Assembly (NCBI RefSeq): GCF_000240165.1
Contig: NC_017586.1
Location: forward strand, 5,469,228-5,533,227
Length of the DNA: 64,000 bases
Source: Streptantibioticus cattleyicolor NRRL 8057 = DSM 46488
Lineage (GTDB): Bacteria; Actinomycetota; Actinomycetes; Streptomycetales; Streptomycetaceae
Reading direction: 5' to 3'
Position numbers and translations under genes: made by a program. This document shows, piece by piece, positions 1-8,422 of this stretch. The notes below the pieces were generated by a model that saw nothing but the letters and a program-made list of their open reading frames with translations, made no database searches and was not told where the DNA came from. Each line of letters starts with the position of its first letter. The first letter of the stretch is position 1.

Positions 1-889
1 CGTCGTCGTTCTGCAGCACGATCACCCGCACCGAGCCGGCCGTGAAGGCGTACCACAGCCCCCGGAACTCCTCCTCGGCGCCGTTGCCGGGCAGGTCGAA
101 GTAGGTCTGGTAGCCGCGGAAGCCGATCGGGCCGTTGCCCAGCTCGTTCTCGTGGTTGCCGGCGGCCGGCATCCACGGCCGGTTCCGGGCCGAGCGGCTG
201 TTGTTGGCGAACCAGTCGCGCCACACCCGGGTCGGGTCGGCCGACAGTTGCGCGTAGCACAGGTCCCCGTTGAGCAGGTGGAACAGGGGCGCGACGCGCT
301 CCACCGCGCTGGTGGTGTCCCCGGCGTACTGCGAGCCGAAGTTGTCCTGGCCCCACAGCCCGTTGCCCTGGGCCTTGTTGACCTGTGGGGTGGCCTGGTC
401 GCCGAAGCTGGTGAAGGTGAACGGACGCCGGCCGCGCGGCGCGGTGCGCAGCGTGCCCGCTTCCGGGGTGGCCCCGTCGTGCACGGCCACGTACAGGTAC
501 TCGGTCTCCGGGCGCAGGCCGGTGAGGCGGGCGTGGTGGGCGTGGACCTCCTCGCCGGTCACCGGGTCCCGGTACGTCCTGGTGTGCGCCGCGACGCTGT
601 GGCCGACGCCGTCGCCGACGGTGCCGAGCAGCACCCGGGGCCTGCGTACCGGGATGGGGGTCTGCCAGGAGACGGTGGCCTCGGTGGCGGCGTCGGCGCC
701 GAACTGGAGGTGCACCCCGCTCAGCGACGGGGCGTCCAGCCGGCTCGGGCCGCGCAGCAGGAGCGGGGAGGGGGCGCCGGCCACCGAGGGGGAGGCCGCC
801 GCGGGGGAGGGCACCGCGAGCGCGGAGGCGCCGGCCCCGGCCGCGGCGAGCAGCCCGCGGCGGGAGACGGAGGTTTCGCTACGACTCAT
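1..889 (-). CDS. Tat-exported metallophosphoesterase (purple acid phosphatase type), 3' end outside window
   Basis: Probable secreted phosphoesterase. The first ~296 residues are visible; the stop lies left of base 1. It starts MSRSETSVSRRGLLAA: an SRRGLL twin-arginine motif, then an Ala-rich hydrophobic stretch to about residue 33, so export by Tat is expected. Residues ~50-140 look like the fibronectin-III-like N-terminal domain of purple acid phosphatases. After that come GDLCYAQ and AAGNHENE, which match metallophosphoesterase metal-ligand blocks (GD.., GNHE). Family knowledge: binuclear metal centre, phosphate-ester hydrolysis outside the cell. The ATG at 889 is chosen because it gives the complete Tat leader. 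It is divergent from the marR gene. Substrate not predictable. Confidence 0.85.
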   Translation of the reverse strand, partial: MSRSETSVSRRGLLAAAGAGASALAVPSPAAASPSVAGAPSPLLLRGPSRLDAPSLSGVHLQFGADAATEATVSWQTPIPVRRPRVLLGTVGDGVGHSVAAHTRTYRDPVTGEEVHAHHARLTGLRPETEYLYVAVHDGATPEAGTLRTAPRGRRPFTFTSFGDQATPQVNKAQGNGLWGQDNFGSQYAGDTTSAVERVAPLFHLLNGDLCYAQLSADPTRVWRDWFANNSRSARNRPWMPAAGNHENELGNGPIGFRGYQTYFDLPGNGAEEEFRGLWYAFTAGSVRVIVLQNDD

Positions 890-1213
890 GTGCCACGACG
901 ATGCCGACGCGCGGTTGCCGTGACGCGTCCCCCGGGCGTGCGGCAGGCGACACCACGGCGAAGTCCGCCGGTGCCCGGGCCCCCTCCGCCGCCGGACCCC
1001 GGTCCAAGGTTGTGTGCACCAAGCAGTGTCGTTTCACGCTATGCTTGCTGGGCACAAGCAATGCGCGGTGGTGCCGCATTCTCCCGCACCACGATTCCGA
1101 CATGACGTACCGGACACAGCGTACCGATGGCGACGCACCGGACATGACATGCGCGACATGACATGACACACCGAACTTGATGTTCAGGGTATGACGTACG
1201 AAAGCGGAGGGCG
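890..1213. other. divergent intergenic region with short repeats
   Basis: No gene seen in these 324 bases, which separate the divergent phosphatase and marR genes. They hold several short repeats: GACATGACAT twice (1141-1150, 1155-1164), CATGACGTACC/TATGACGTACG (from 1101 and 1190), GCTTG-N7-CAAGC (1043-1059), and GAAC-N5-GTTC just before marR. They probably carry both promoters and regulator sites. Confidence 0.5.
1170..1190. promoter_or_regulatory. candidate MarR operator upstream of the marR-MFS pair
   Basis: ACC-GAAC-TTGAT-GTTC-AGGGT is an imperfect inverted repeat (exact arms GAAC 1173-1176 and GTTC 1182-1185), 24-44 bases before the marR start. MarR repressors typically bind such short palindromes in their own promoter. 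The role is inferred from position and symmetry only. Confidence 0.4.
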
Positions 1214-1765
1214 ATGGACAAGGGGACGGTCCATGGCGGCGTTCCGGCCACCCCGGAGGTCACGGCCGCGTCGAGCCTGGCCGACGCGGCGGCCGGACTG
1301 GGGACCGAGATCGTCCGGTTCACCCGGCTGATCGCGGCCTGGAAGCAGCGCGCCAAGCACGAGCCCGGGGCGGCCGACCGGGTCCTGCTCGCCCGGCTGG
1401 TGCTCGGAGGGGAGCGGAGGGCGACGGACCTGGCCGCCGACGCCTTCCTCGACCTGTCGACGGTCAGCCGCCAGGTCCGCTCGCTGGTCGAGCGCGGCCT
1501 GGTGGCACGCCACCCCGACCCGGAGGACCGGCGCGGCTCGCTGCTGTCGGCGACCGAGAGCGGACGGGCCGCCTTCGAGATGTACCGCAAGCAGCGGGAC
1601 AGCGAACTCGCCAGCCTGCTTCGGACGTGGTCACCGCAGGACCGTGCCGACCTGATCAGGCTGCTGGCACGCCTCAACAACGACTTGGTGGAACAACAAC
1701 AGGCGACGCAGTGCCCCGGCAAGGTCCCGGGCAGCGCGGCGGAGCAGGGAGACATACGAGTATGA
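1214..1765 (+). CDS. MarR family transcriptional regulator
   Basis: 183-residue winged-helix regulator. The region around residues 60-115 (LLARLVLGGERRATDLAADA, then STVSRQVRSLVERGLVARH and PEDRRGSLLSATESG) is the MarR DNA-binding domain, with the recognition helix at TVSRQVRSL and the wing at DPEDRRG. The ATG has an AGCGGAGGG ribosome site 3-11 bases upstream. Its TGA overlaps the ATG of the exporter gene (ATGA at 1762-1765), so the two are translationally coupled. Family knowledge: such regulators usually repress the adjacent drug exporter and are released by its substrate. The ligand is unknown. Confidence 0.9.
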   Translation: MDKGTVHGGVPATPEVTAASSLADAAAGLGTEIVRFTRLIAAWKQRAKHEPGAADRVLLARLVLGGERRATDLAADAFLDLSTVSRQVRSLVERGLVARHPDPEDRRGSLLSATESGRAAFEMYRKQRDSELASLLRTWSPQDRADLIRLLARLNNDLVEQQQATQCPGKVPGSAAEQGDIRV

Positions 1766-4380
1766 GCACTACCGCGTCCCCGCCGACCGGGGGAGCAACG
1801 GCGGCGGCCCCGCCAGGGGCGTTGAGCCACCGGCAGATCCTGACCATCCTCAGCGGTCTGATGCTGGGCATGTTCCTGGCCGCGCTGGACCAGACGATCG
1901 TCAGCACCTCGATCCGGACCATAGCCGACGACCTGCACGGCCTCAGCCAGCAGGCGTGGGCGACCACGGCCTACCTGATCACCTCGACGATCGCCACCCC
2001 GCTGTACGGCAAGCTGTCCGACCTGCACGGCCGCAAGCCCTACTACCTCTCCGCCATCACCATCTTCGTGATCGGCTCGGCGGCGTGCACCTTCTCCACC
2101 TCGATGACCGAGCTGGCCGCCTTCCGGGCCTTCCAGGGTCTGGGTGCCGGTGGTCTGATGTCGTTGGCGCTGGCGATCATCGGTGACATCGTGCCGCCCC
2201 GCGAGCGCGCCCGTTACCAGGGCTACATGCTCGGTGTCTTCGCCACCTCCAGCGTGGCCGGCCCGCTCATCGGCGGCTTCCTGGCCGGCCAGAGCACCCT
2301 GCTGGGCATCACCGGCTGGCGCTGGGTCTTCCTGGTCAACGTGCCGATCGGCGTCATCGCGCTCTTCGTCGTCGCCAAGGTGCTCAACCTGCCGCACACC
2401 CGCCGCGACCACCGCATCGACTGGTGGGGCGCGGTCACCATCGCCATCGGCGTGGTGCCGCTGCTGCTCGTCGCCGAGCAGGGCCGGGAGTGGGGCTGGG
2501 GCTCCACCCGCTCGATCCTGTGCTACGCGATCGGCGTGGTCGGCATCATCGCCTGGGTCTTCGTCGAGCGCTGGGTCGGCGACGACGCGCTGATCCCGAT
2601 GCGGCTCTTCCGCAACGGCACCTTCAGCAAGACCAGCCTGCTCTCCGTGCTGATCGGCATGGGCATGTTCGGCGGCATGCTGATGATCCCGCAGTACCTC
2701 CAGATCGTGAAGGGCGCCAGCCCCACCAAGTCCGGCCTGGAGATGCTGCCGCTGATGCTCGGCATGATGATCGCCTCGGTGGTCAGCGGCCAGATCACCT
2801 CCAAGACCGGCCGCTACAAGATCTTCCCCGTCATCGGCACCGCGCTGATGGTCGCCGCGATGCTCCTGTTCCACTTCGAGGTCCAGTGGGACACCCCGCT
2901 GTGGCAGACCATGGTCTACATGCTCGTCTTCGGCCTCGGCCTGGGTTGCTGCATGCAGACGCTGGTGCTGGCGGTGCAGAACGCGGTGCCGCCGAAGGAC
3001 ATGGGTGTGGCGACCGCCTCGTCCACCTTCTTCCGGCAGATGGGCGCCACCGCGGGTACCGCGATCTTCCTGTCGGTGCTCTTCAGCAGCGTCGGTGACA
3101 AGATCGCCTCGGCGTTCCGCTCGGCCGCCGGCACCGCCTCGTTCCAGGCCGCGCTGCACGACCCGGCGGTCCTGAGCGACCCGGCCAACAAGCCGGTGCT
3201 GATGATGCTCAAGCACCCCGGTGCGGCCGGCTCCGGCGGCGGCGTGCTCAGCGACTCCTCCTTCATCCAGAAGCTGGACCCGCGGCTGGGCGCCCCGTTC
3301 AAGCAGGGCTTCGCCGACTCGATGCACGGGGTCTTCCTGCTCGGCGCCATCGTCATCGCGGTCGCCTTCGTGCTGGTGCTCTTCGTCAAGGAGGTGCCGC
3401 TGCGCCAGGTCTCCGGCCTCCAGGCGCGGGCCGCCGCGGAGGCCGAGAACGCGGCCGGCGGCGAGGGCGGCGGTGCCCCCGAGGGCGTCGCCACCACCGC
3501 CGAACTGCCCGCCCCGCGCGGCGGCGGCGCCCACCGGGCCGGACCCCGGCCGGAACCGGCCCCGCAGCCCGCGCCGGCCACCACCGCGGTGCTGGACGCG
3601 GTCGCCCCGGCCACCGGTCCGGCGGTGACCGGGTCCGTCCGGGACGGCGAGGGCCACCCGGTGGCGCAGGCTGTGGTCACCCTGATCGACGCCGGCGGCC
3701 GTCAGCTCGGCCGCACCGTCACCGGTGAGGACGGCGGCTACGCGATCGCCACCCCCGGCGCCGGCACCTACGTGCTGATCGGCTCGGCCGGCGCCCGCCA
3801 GCCGCAGGCGGCCACCGTGGTGGTCGGCGACGCCCCGGTCCCGTTCGACCTGGTGCTGGCCGGCGCCGCGGGCCTGGCCGGTGAGGTTCGTCAGGAGGCC
3901 GGCGGCGCCCCGGTGCCCGGCGCCCTGGTGGTCGCCACCGACGTCCGCGGCGAGGTCGTCGCCTCCGGCGCGGCCGGTGCCGACGGCGGCTTCACCTTCG
4001 GCGAGCTGGTCCCCGGCGTCTACACCCTCGCGGTGAGCGCCGAGGGCCACCGCCCGGCCGCCCTGCCGGTCGAGGTGACCCCCGGTACGCCCAACTGGTA
4101 CGAGGTGCGGCTGGCGGCCGGCGCCCGGATCGGCGGCACCGTGCTCACCCCGCAGGGGCAGCCGGTGGACGACGCCCGGGTGACCCTGGTCGACCCGGCC
4201 GGCAACGTGGTGGGCACCGCGATCACCGGTGCCGACGGCGTCTACGGCTTCTCCGACCTCGACGGCGGCGAATACACCGTGATAGCCAGCGGCTACGCCC
4301 CGGTGGCCACCCCGCTGCGGATAGACGGCCCGGGCCGCACCGAGTTCGACGTGGACCTCGGACACGACCCGGCCAACTGA
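1762..4380 (+). CDS. DHA2-type MFS exporter with C-terminal carboxypeptidase-regulatory-like repeats
   Basis: 872-residue membrane protein. Residues ~30-560 are an EmrB/QacA-type proton-driven exporter with about 14 helices; LDQTIVSTSIRTIADDL in the first helix and GKLSDLHGRKP after helix 2 are family hallmarks. Residues ~560-610 form an Ala/Pro/Glu-rich linker. Residues ~612-865 hold three tandem beta-sandwich repeats, each with a VxGxVxDxxGxPVxxAxVxLxDxxG...TxxDGxYxFxxLxxGxYTV pattern (carboxypeptidase regulatory-like domain). The usual exporter is ~500 residues, so the tail is an addition. The ATG at 1762 is chosen for the 4-base overlap with marR, although the frame is open further upstream. 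A strong hairpin follows the stop. The tail's side of the membrane and its role are unknown. Confidence 0.9.
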   Translation: MSTTASPPTGGATAAAPPGALSHRQILTILSGLMLGMFLAALDQTIVSTSIRTIADDLHGLSQQAWATTAYLITSTIATPLYGKLSDLHGRKPYYLSAITIFVIGSAACTFSTSMTELAAFRAFQGLGAGGLMSLALAIIGDIVPPRERARYQGYMLGVFATSSVAGPLIGGFLAGQSTLLGITGWRWVFLVNVPIGVIALFVVAKVLNLPHTRRDHRIDWWGAVTIAIGVVPLLLVAEQGREWGWGSTRSILCYAIGVVGIIAWVFVERWVGDDALIPMRLFRNGTFSKTSLLSVLIGMGMFGGMLMIPQYLQIVKGASPTKSGLEMLPLMLGMMIASVVSGQITSKTGRYKIFPVIGTALMVAAMLLFHFEVQWDTPLWQTMVYMLVFGLGLGCCMQTLVLAVQNAVPPKDMGVATASSTFFRQMGATAGTAIFLSVLFSSVGDKIASAFRSAAGTASFQAALHDPAVLSDPANKPVLMMLKHPGAAGSGGGVLSDSSFIQKLDPRLGAPFKQGFADSMHGVFLLGAIVIAVAFVLVLFVKEVPLRQVSGLQARAAAEAENAAGGEGGGAPEGVATTAELPAPRGGGAHRAGPRPEPAPQPAPATTAVLDAVAPATGPAVTGSVRDGEGHPVAQAVVTLIDAGGRQLGRTVTGEDGGYAIATPGAGTYVLIGSAGARQPQAATVVVGDAPVPFDLVLAGAAGLAGEVRQEAGGAPVPGALVVATDVRGEVVASGAAGADGGFTFGELVPGVYTLAVSAEGHRPAALPVEVTPGTPNWYEVRLAAGARIGGTVLTPQGQPVDDARVTLVDPAGNVVGTAITGADGVYGFSDLDGGEYTVIASGYAPVATPLRIDGPGRTEFDVDLGHDPAN

Positions 4381-4401
4381 CACAACGTCAGGCACAGTCG
4401 A

Positions 4402-4430
4402 CGCCCGCCCCGGCCCCGCCGGGGCGGGCG
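4402..4430 (+). terminator. intrinsic-type hairpin after the MFS exporter gene
   Basis: Perfect 12-bp stem (CGCCCGCCCCGG / CCGGGGCGGGCG) with a 5-base loop, 21 bases after the stop. There is no U tract, as is common in streptomycetes. Confidence 0.75.
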
Positions 4431-4520
4431 CCGTCGTTCCCGCCGCGCCCTCGCCGTAGAATCCGGGCGAAACGCCCGCACGCCGCCGTGCCGCCCCCGA
4501 ACCGGAGCCACCCGCACCCC

Positions 4521-7037
4521 ATGACCCACCGGCCAGCCACCACCCCGGACCCCGCCCGGCCCCCCGGCCCGCCGCCCGGCGTCCAGGCGCACGACCCCTA
4601 CGTACGGGTACGCGGCGCCCGCGAGCACAACCTGCGCAACGTCGACGCCGACCTGCCGCGCGACGCCCTGGTCGTCTTCACCGGCGTCTCCGGCTCCGGC
4701 AAGTCCTCGCTGGCGTTCGGCACCGTCTACGCCGAGGCGCAGCGCCGCTACTTCGAATCCGTCGCCCCCTACGCCCGCCGGCTGATCCACCAGGTGGGGG
4801 CGCCCAAGGTGGCCGCCGTCAGCGGACTGCCGCCCGCGGTCGCGCTGGAACAACGCAGAACGGCACCGACCTCCCGTTCCTCGGTGGGCACCGTCACCAC
4901 CGTCTCCAACCTGCTGCGCATGCTCTACTCCCGGGCCGGCGACTACCCGCCGCAGGCCACCGGGCGCCTGGACTCCGACGCCTTCTCGCCCAACACCGCG
5001 GCCGGCGCCTGCCCCGAGTGCCACGGCCTGGGCACCGTGCACCGGGTGACCGAGGAATCCCTCGTCCCCGACCCGGACCTGACGATCCGTCAGGGCGCCA
5101 TCGCCGCCTGGCCCGGCGCCTGGCAGGGCAAGAACCTCCGCGACATCCTGGACGCCCTCGGGTACGACATCGACCGCCCCTGGCGCGAACTCCCCGCCGA
5201 GCAGCGCGAATGGATTCTCTTCACCGACGAGCAGCCGGTGGTCACCGTCCACCCGGTACGCGACGCCGACCGCATCCAGCGCCCCTACCAGGGCACCTAC
5301 AGCAGCGCCCGGCGGTACGTGCTGCGCACCTTCGCCGAATCCCGCAGCGCGACCCTGCGCGCCCGCGCCGAACGCTTCCTGGTCAGCGCCGCCTGCCCCA
5401 CCTGTCACGGCCGCCGGCTGCGCCCCGAGGCGCTGGAGGTCACCTTCGCCGGACGCTCCATCGCCGAACTGGCCGCGCTGCCGCTGGCCGAACTGGCCCG
5501 GGTGCTGCGGCCCACCGCCGACGCGCCCGGCGACCACGCCGCCGCCACCCTCGCCCGCGACCTGGTCGCCCGCATCGACGTCCTGACCGAACTGGGCCTG
5601 GGCTACCTGGCCACCGACCGCCCCACCCCCACCCTCTCCCCGGGCGAACTCCAACGGCTGCGCCTGGCCACCCAGTTGCGCTCCGGCCTCTTCGGCGTCG
5701 TCTACGTCCTGGACGAGCCCTCGGCCGGCCTCCACCCAGCCGACACCGCCGCCCTGCTCACCGTCCTGGACCGGCTCAAGGCGGCCGGCAACTCGCTCTT
5801 CGTCGTCGAGCACGACATGGACCTGGTGCGCCGCGCCGACTGGATCGTGGACGTCGGCCCCGCGGCCGGCGAACACGGCGGCCAGGTGCTCTACTGCGGC
5901 CCGGTCGCGGGGCTGGCCGGCGTACCGGACTCCGCGACCCGCCGCTTCCTCTTCCCCGACGCCGGCCCCGGTACCGTCCCCGCCGCCCCCCGCGAGCCCA
6001 CCGGATGGCTGCGGCTGCGCGGGGTCACCCGGCACAACCTGCGCGGCCTCGACGCCGACGTCCCGCTCGGCGTGCTCACCGCCGTCACCGGGGTCTCCGG
6101 CTCCGGCAAGTCGACCCTGGTCGGCCAGGTCCTCGCCGGGGCGCTCGCCGCCCACCTGGGCACCCCGGCACCGGCCCCGGAGGACGAGGAGGGGCCGGCC
6201 GCCACCGTGGACGGGGCCGCCGTCACCGCCGAGGGACTGGAAGCCGTCGACCGGCTGGTCCGCGTCGACCAGAAGCCCATCGGCCGCACCCCGCGCTCCA
6301 ACCTCGCCACCTACACCGGGCTCTTCGACGCGGTCCGCAAGGTCTTCGCCGCCACCGAGCAGGCCCGCGCCCGCGGCTACGGGGCCGGCCGGTTCTCGTT
6401 CAACGTGCCCGGCGGGCGCTGCGAGAACTGCCAGGGCGAGGGGTTCATCGCCGTCGAACTGCTCTTCCTGCCCGGCACCTACGCCCCCTGCCCGCAGTGC
6501 CACGGCACCCGCTACGCCCCCGAGACCCTGGAGGTCACCTACCGCGGCGCGACCGTCGCCGACGTGCTGCGGATGACCGTGGAGACGGCCTCGGAGTTCC
6601 TGGCCGACGTACCCGCCGCCGCCCGCGCCCTGCGCACCCTGCGCGAGGTCGGCCTCGGCTACCTCAGACTCGGCCAGCCCGCCACCGAACTCTCCGGCGG
6701 CGAGGCCCAGCGCATCAAGCTCGCCGCCGAACTCCAGCGCGCCCACCGCGGTCACACCGTCTACCTGCTCGACGAACCCACCACCGGCCTCCACCCGGCC
6801 GACACCGAGGTGCTGCTGCGGCAACTGCGCCGGCTGGCCGACTCCGGCAACACGGTGGTCGTCGTCGAACACGACATGGACGTGGTCGCCGCCGCCGACT
6901 GGGTGATCGACCTCGGCCCCGGCGGCGGCGACGCCGGCGGGAGGATCGTCGCCGCCGGACCGCCCCGGCGGGTCGCCCGCGTCTCCGGCAGCCGCACCGC
7001 GCCCTATCTCGCCGCCCGGCTCCGCCCCGGCGAGTGA
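4521..7037 (+). CDS. UvrA-like ABC ATPase (short UvrA2/DrrC type)
   Basis: About 838 residues, shorter than housekeeping UvrA (~950-1000). Both ATPase modules are intact: Walker A GVSGSGKSS (~55) and GVSGSGKST (~523); signatures LSPGELQ (~372, a variant of LSGGE) and LSGGEAQ (~723); Walker B VLDEPSAGLHP and LLDEPTTGLHP. Four zinc-binding CxxC pairs are present (CPECHG, CPTCHG, CENCQG, CPQCHG). Family knowledge: full UvrA finds bulky DNA lesions in nucleotide excision repair; short paralogues such as DrrC give self-resistance to DNA-binding drugs. The ATG at 4521 has GGAG about 12 bases upstream; a GTG at 4488 would add 11 residues but lacks a ribosome site. The neighbouring exporter makes a detoxification role possible but unproven. 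Confidence 0.88.
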   Translation: MTHRPATTPDPARPPGPPPGVQAHDPYVRVRGAREHNLRNVDADLPRDALVVFTGVSGSGKSSLAFGTVYAEAQRRYFESVAPYARRLIHQVGAPKVAAVSGLPPAVALEQRRTAPTSRSSVGTVTTVSNLLRMLYSRAGDYPPQATGRLDSDAFSPNTAAGACPECHGLGTVHRVTEESLVPDPDLTIRQGAIAAWPGAWQGKNLRDILDALGYDIDRPWRELPAEQREWILFTDEQPVVTVHPVRDADRIQRPYQGTYSSARRYVLRTFAESRSATLRARAERFLVSAACPTCHGRRLRPEALEVTFAGRSIAELAALPLAELARVLRPTADAPGDHAAATLARDLVARIDVLTELGLGYLATDRPTPTLSPGELQRLRLATQLRSGLFGVVYVLDEPSAGLHPADTAALLTVLDRLKAAGNSLFVVEHDMDLVRRADWIVDVGPAAGEHGGQVLYCGPVAGLAGVPDSATRRFLFPDAGPGTVPAAPREPTGWLRLRGVTRHNLRGLDADVPLGVLTAVTGVSGSGKSTLVGQVLAGALAAHLGTPAPAPEDEEGPAATVDGAAVTAEGLEAVDRLVRVDQKPIGRTPRSNLATYTGLFDAVRKVFAATEQARARGYGAGRFSFNVPGGRCENCQGEGFIAVELLFLPGTYAPCPQCHGTRYAPETLEVTYRGATVADVLRMTVETASEFLADVPAAARALRTLREVGLGYLRLGQPATELSGGEAQRIKLAAELQRAHRGHTVYLLDEPTTGLHPADTEVLLRQLRRLADSGNTVVVVEHDMDVVAAADWVIDLGPGGGDAGGRIVAAGPPRRVARVSGSRTAPYLAARLRPGE

Positions 7038-7132
7038 AACCGGCGGCAACGGGAAGGAACCGCGGCGGGCGGCGCACCCGGCGCGAGTACGCACCGGCCA
7101 CCCGCGACGCCGCCGACGAAGGAGGACGCCCC

Positions 7133-8029
7133 GTGCGCATCGGACTGCTGGGCACCGGACCCTGGGCCCGGCGCGCCCACGCGCCCGCCCTCGCCGGCCA
7201 CCCGGACGTGGAGTTCACCGGGGTGTGGGGCCGCCGCCCGGAAGCCGCCGCCGCCCTCGCCGAGGAGTACGCCACCACCGCCTACCGGGACGCCGACGCG
7301 CTGGTGGCGGCGAGCGACGCGGTGGCCCTCGCCCTCCCGCCGGACGTCCAGCCGGACCTCGCGGTGCGCGCCGCCCGGGCCGGCCGCCACCTGCTGCTCG
7401 ACAAGCCGCTGGCGCTCACCGTGGAGCAGGCCCGGCGGGTGGCCGACGCGGTGGACGACGCCCAGGTGGCCGCGGTGGTCTTCTTCACGCTGCGGTTCCG
7501 GCCCGCCGTCCAGGAGTGGCTGGACCGGCAGGCCGCGCTCGGCGGCTGGTTCACCGCCCGGGCCGACTGGCTCGCCGCGGTCTTCACCGCCGATACGGCC
7601 AGCCCGTACGCCGCCTCCCCGTGGCGCCGCGAGCACGGCGCGCTGTGGGACGTGGGGCCGCACGCCCTCTCGGTGCTGCTGCCGGTGCTCGGCGACGTGG
7701 TGGAGGTGACCGCGGCGCACGGCCCCGGGGACACCACGCAGTTGTTCCTGCGCCACGACCGCGGCGCCGCCAGCAGCCTCACCCTCAGCCTCACCGCGCC
7801 GCCCGCCGCCGCCGGGGTCACCGTGGAACTGCGCGGCGACCACGGCGTGGCCACGCTGCCGGCGGACGACGGCGAGGGGCCGGTACCGGCGCTGCGGCGG
7901 GCGGTGGACGCGCTCGCCGAGGCCGCCCGTACCGGCCGCCCGCACCCCTGCGACCCGCGCTTCGCGCTGCGCGTCACCCAACTGCTCGCCCAGGCGGGCC
8001 ACCTCACCCTCCGGAGGGAAACCCCGTGA
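7133..8029 (+). CDS. Gfo/Idh/MocA family oxidoreductase
   Basis: 298-residue NAD(P)-dependent oxidoreductase. The N-terminus RIGLLGTGPWARRAH is the Rossmann GxGxxA nucleotide site. Residues ~90-98 (LLLDKPLAL) correspond to the conserved EKP motif with D in place of E; the Lys is kept. WDVGPHALSVLLPVLG matches the family's GxHxxD region, with Leu where the Asp is often seen. Family knowledge: oxidation or reduction of sugars, inositol or related compounds. The GTG start has a GAAGGAGG site 8 bases upstream. The stop overlaps the DUF427 start (GTGA). Substrate unknown. Confidence 0.88.
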   Translation: MRIGLLGTGPWARRAHAPALAGHPDVEFTGVWGRRPEAAAALAEEYATTAYRDADALVAASDAVALALPPDVQPDLAVRAARAGRHLLLDKPLALTVEQARRVADAVDDAQVAAVVFFTLRFRPAVQEWLDRQAALGGWFTARADWLAAVFTADTASPYAASPWRREHGALWDVGPHALSVLLPVLGDVVEVTAAHGPGDTTQLFLRHDRGAASSLTLSLTAPPAAAGVTVELRGDHGVATLPADDGEGPVPALRRAVDALAEAARTGRPHPCDPRFALRVTQLLAQAGHLTLRRETP

Positions 8030-8412
8030 CCGAACGCACCAAGGGCCACCACGTCACCGTGGCGCCCAGCACCCAGCACGTCCGGGTGGTCATCGACGGC
8101 CAGGTGGTCGCCGACACCCGGCGCCCGGTCGTCCTGCGCGAGACCGGGCTGCCGATCCGCTACTACCTGCCCCCCGACGACGTCGACCTCACCCTCTTCG
8201 AGCCCACCGCCACCCGCACCACCTGCCCCTTCAAGGGCGAGGCGGCCTACTGGACGTACCGTGGCGAGGACGGCTCCGAACACCGCGACGTGGTGTGGGC
8301 CTACCCCGACCCGCTCCCCGAAGTCGCCCTGATCAAGGGCCACTTGTCGTTCTACGACACGGTGGCCCGGATCACCGTGGAGGGCGAGCCCCCGGCCGCC
8401 CCCGGGGCGTGA
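8026..8412 (+). CDS. DUF427 domain-containing protein
   Basis: 128 residues of the DUF427 fold. Typical features are RVVIDGQVVADTRRPVVLRETGLPIRYYLP near the start (family pattern: rVeaxgxvvAdSrxalxlxExgyPpvyYfP, shown here in short pieces), then CPFKGEAAYW and VWAYPDPLPEVALIKGHLSFY. The biochemical role of the family is not established. It starts with a GTG that overlaps the TGA of the oxidoreductase gene by 4 bases, so both are made from one transcript. The next gene is convergent, only 10 bases away. Confidence 0.85.
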   Translation: MTERTKGHHVTVAPSTQHVRVVIDGQVVADTRRPVVLRETGLPIRYYLPPDDVDLTLFEPTATRTTCPFKGEAAYWTYRGEDGSEHRDVVWAYPDPLPEVALIKGHLSFYDTVARITVEGEPPAAPGA

Positions 8413-8422
8413 GCGGGGCGCC

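Noticed and set aside
1039-4395. Very long minus-strand open frame opposite the MarR and MFS genes
   Set aside because: Low-complexity Gly/His/Asp/Arg translation typical of the antisense frame of high-GC genes; no ribosome site or domain; the plus strand holds clear families.
4293-7094. 933-codon minus-strand open frame opposite the UvrA-like gene
   Set aside because: Antisense shadow; the UvrA-like motifs on the plus strand are unambiguous.
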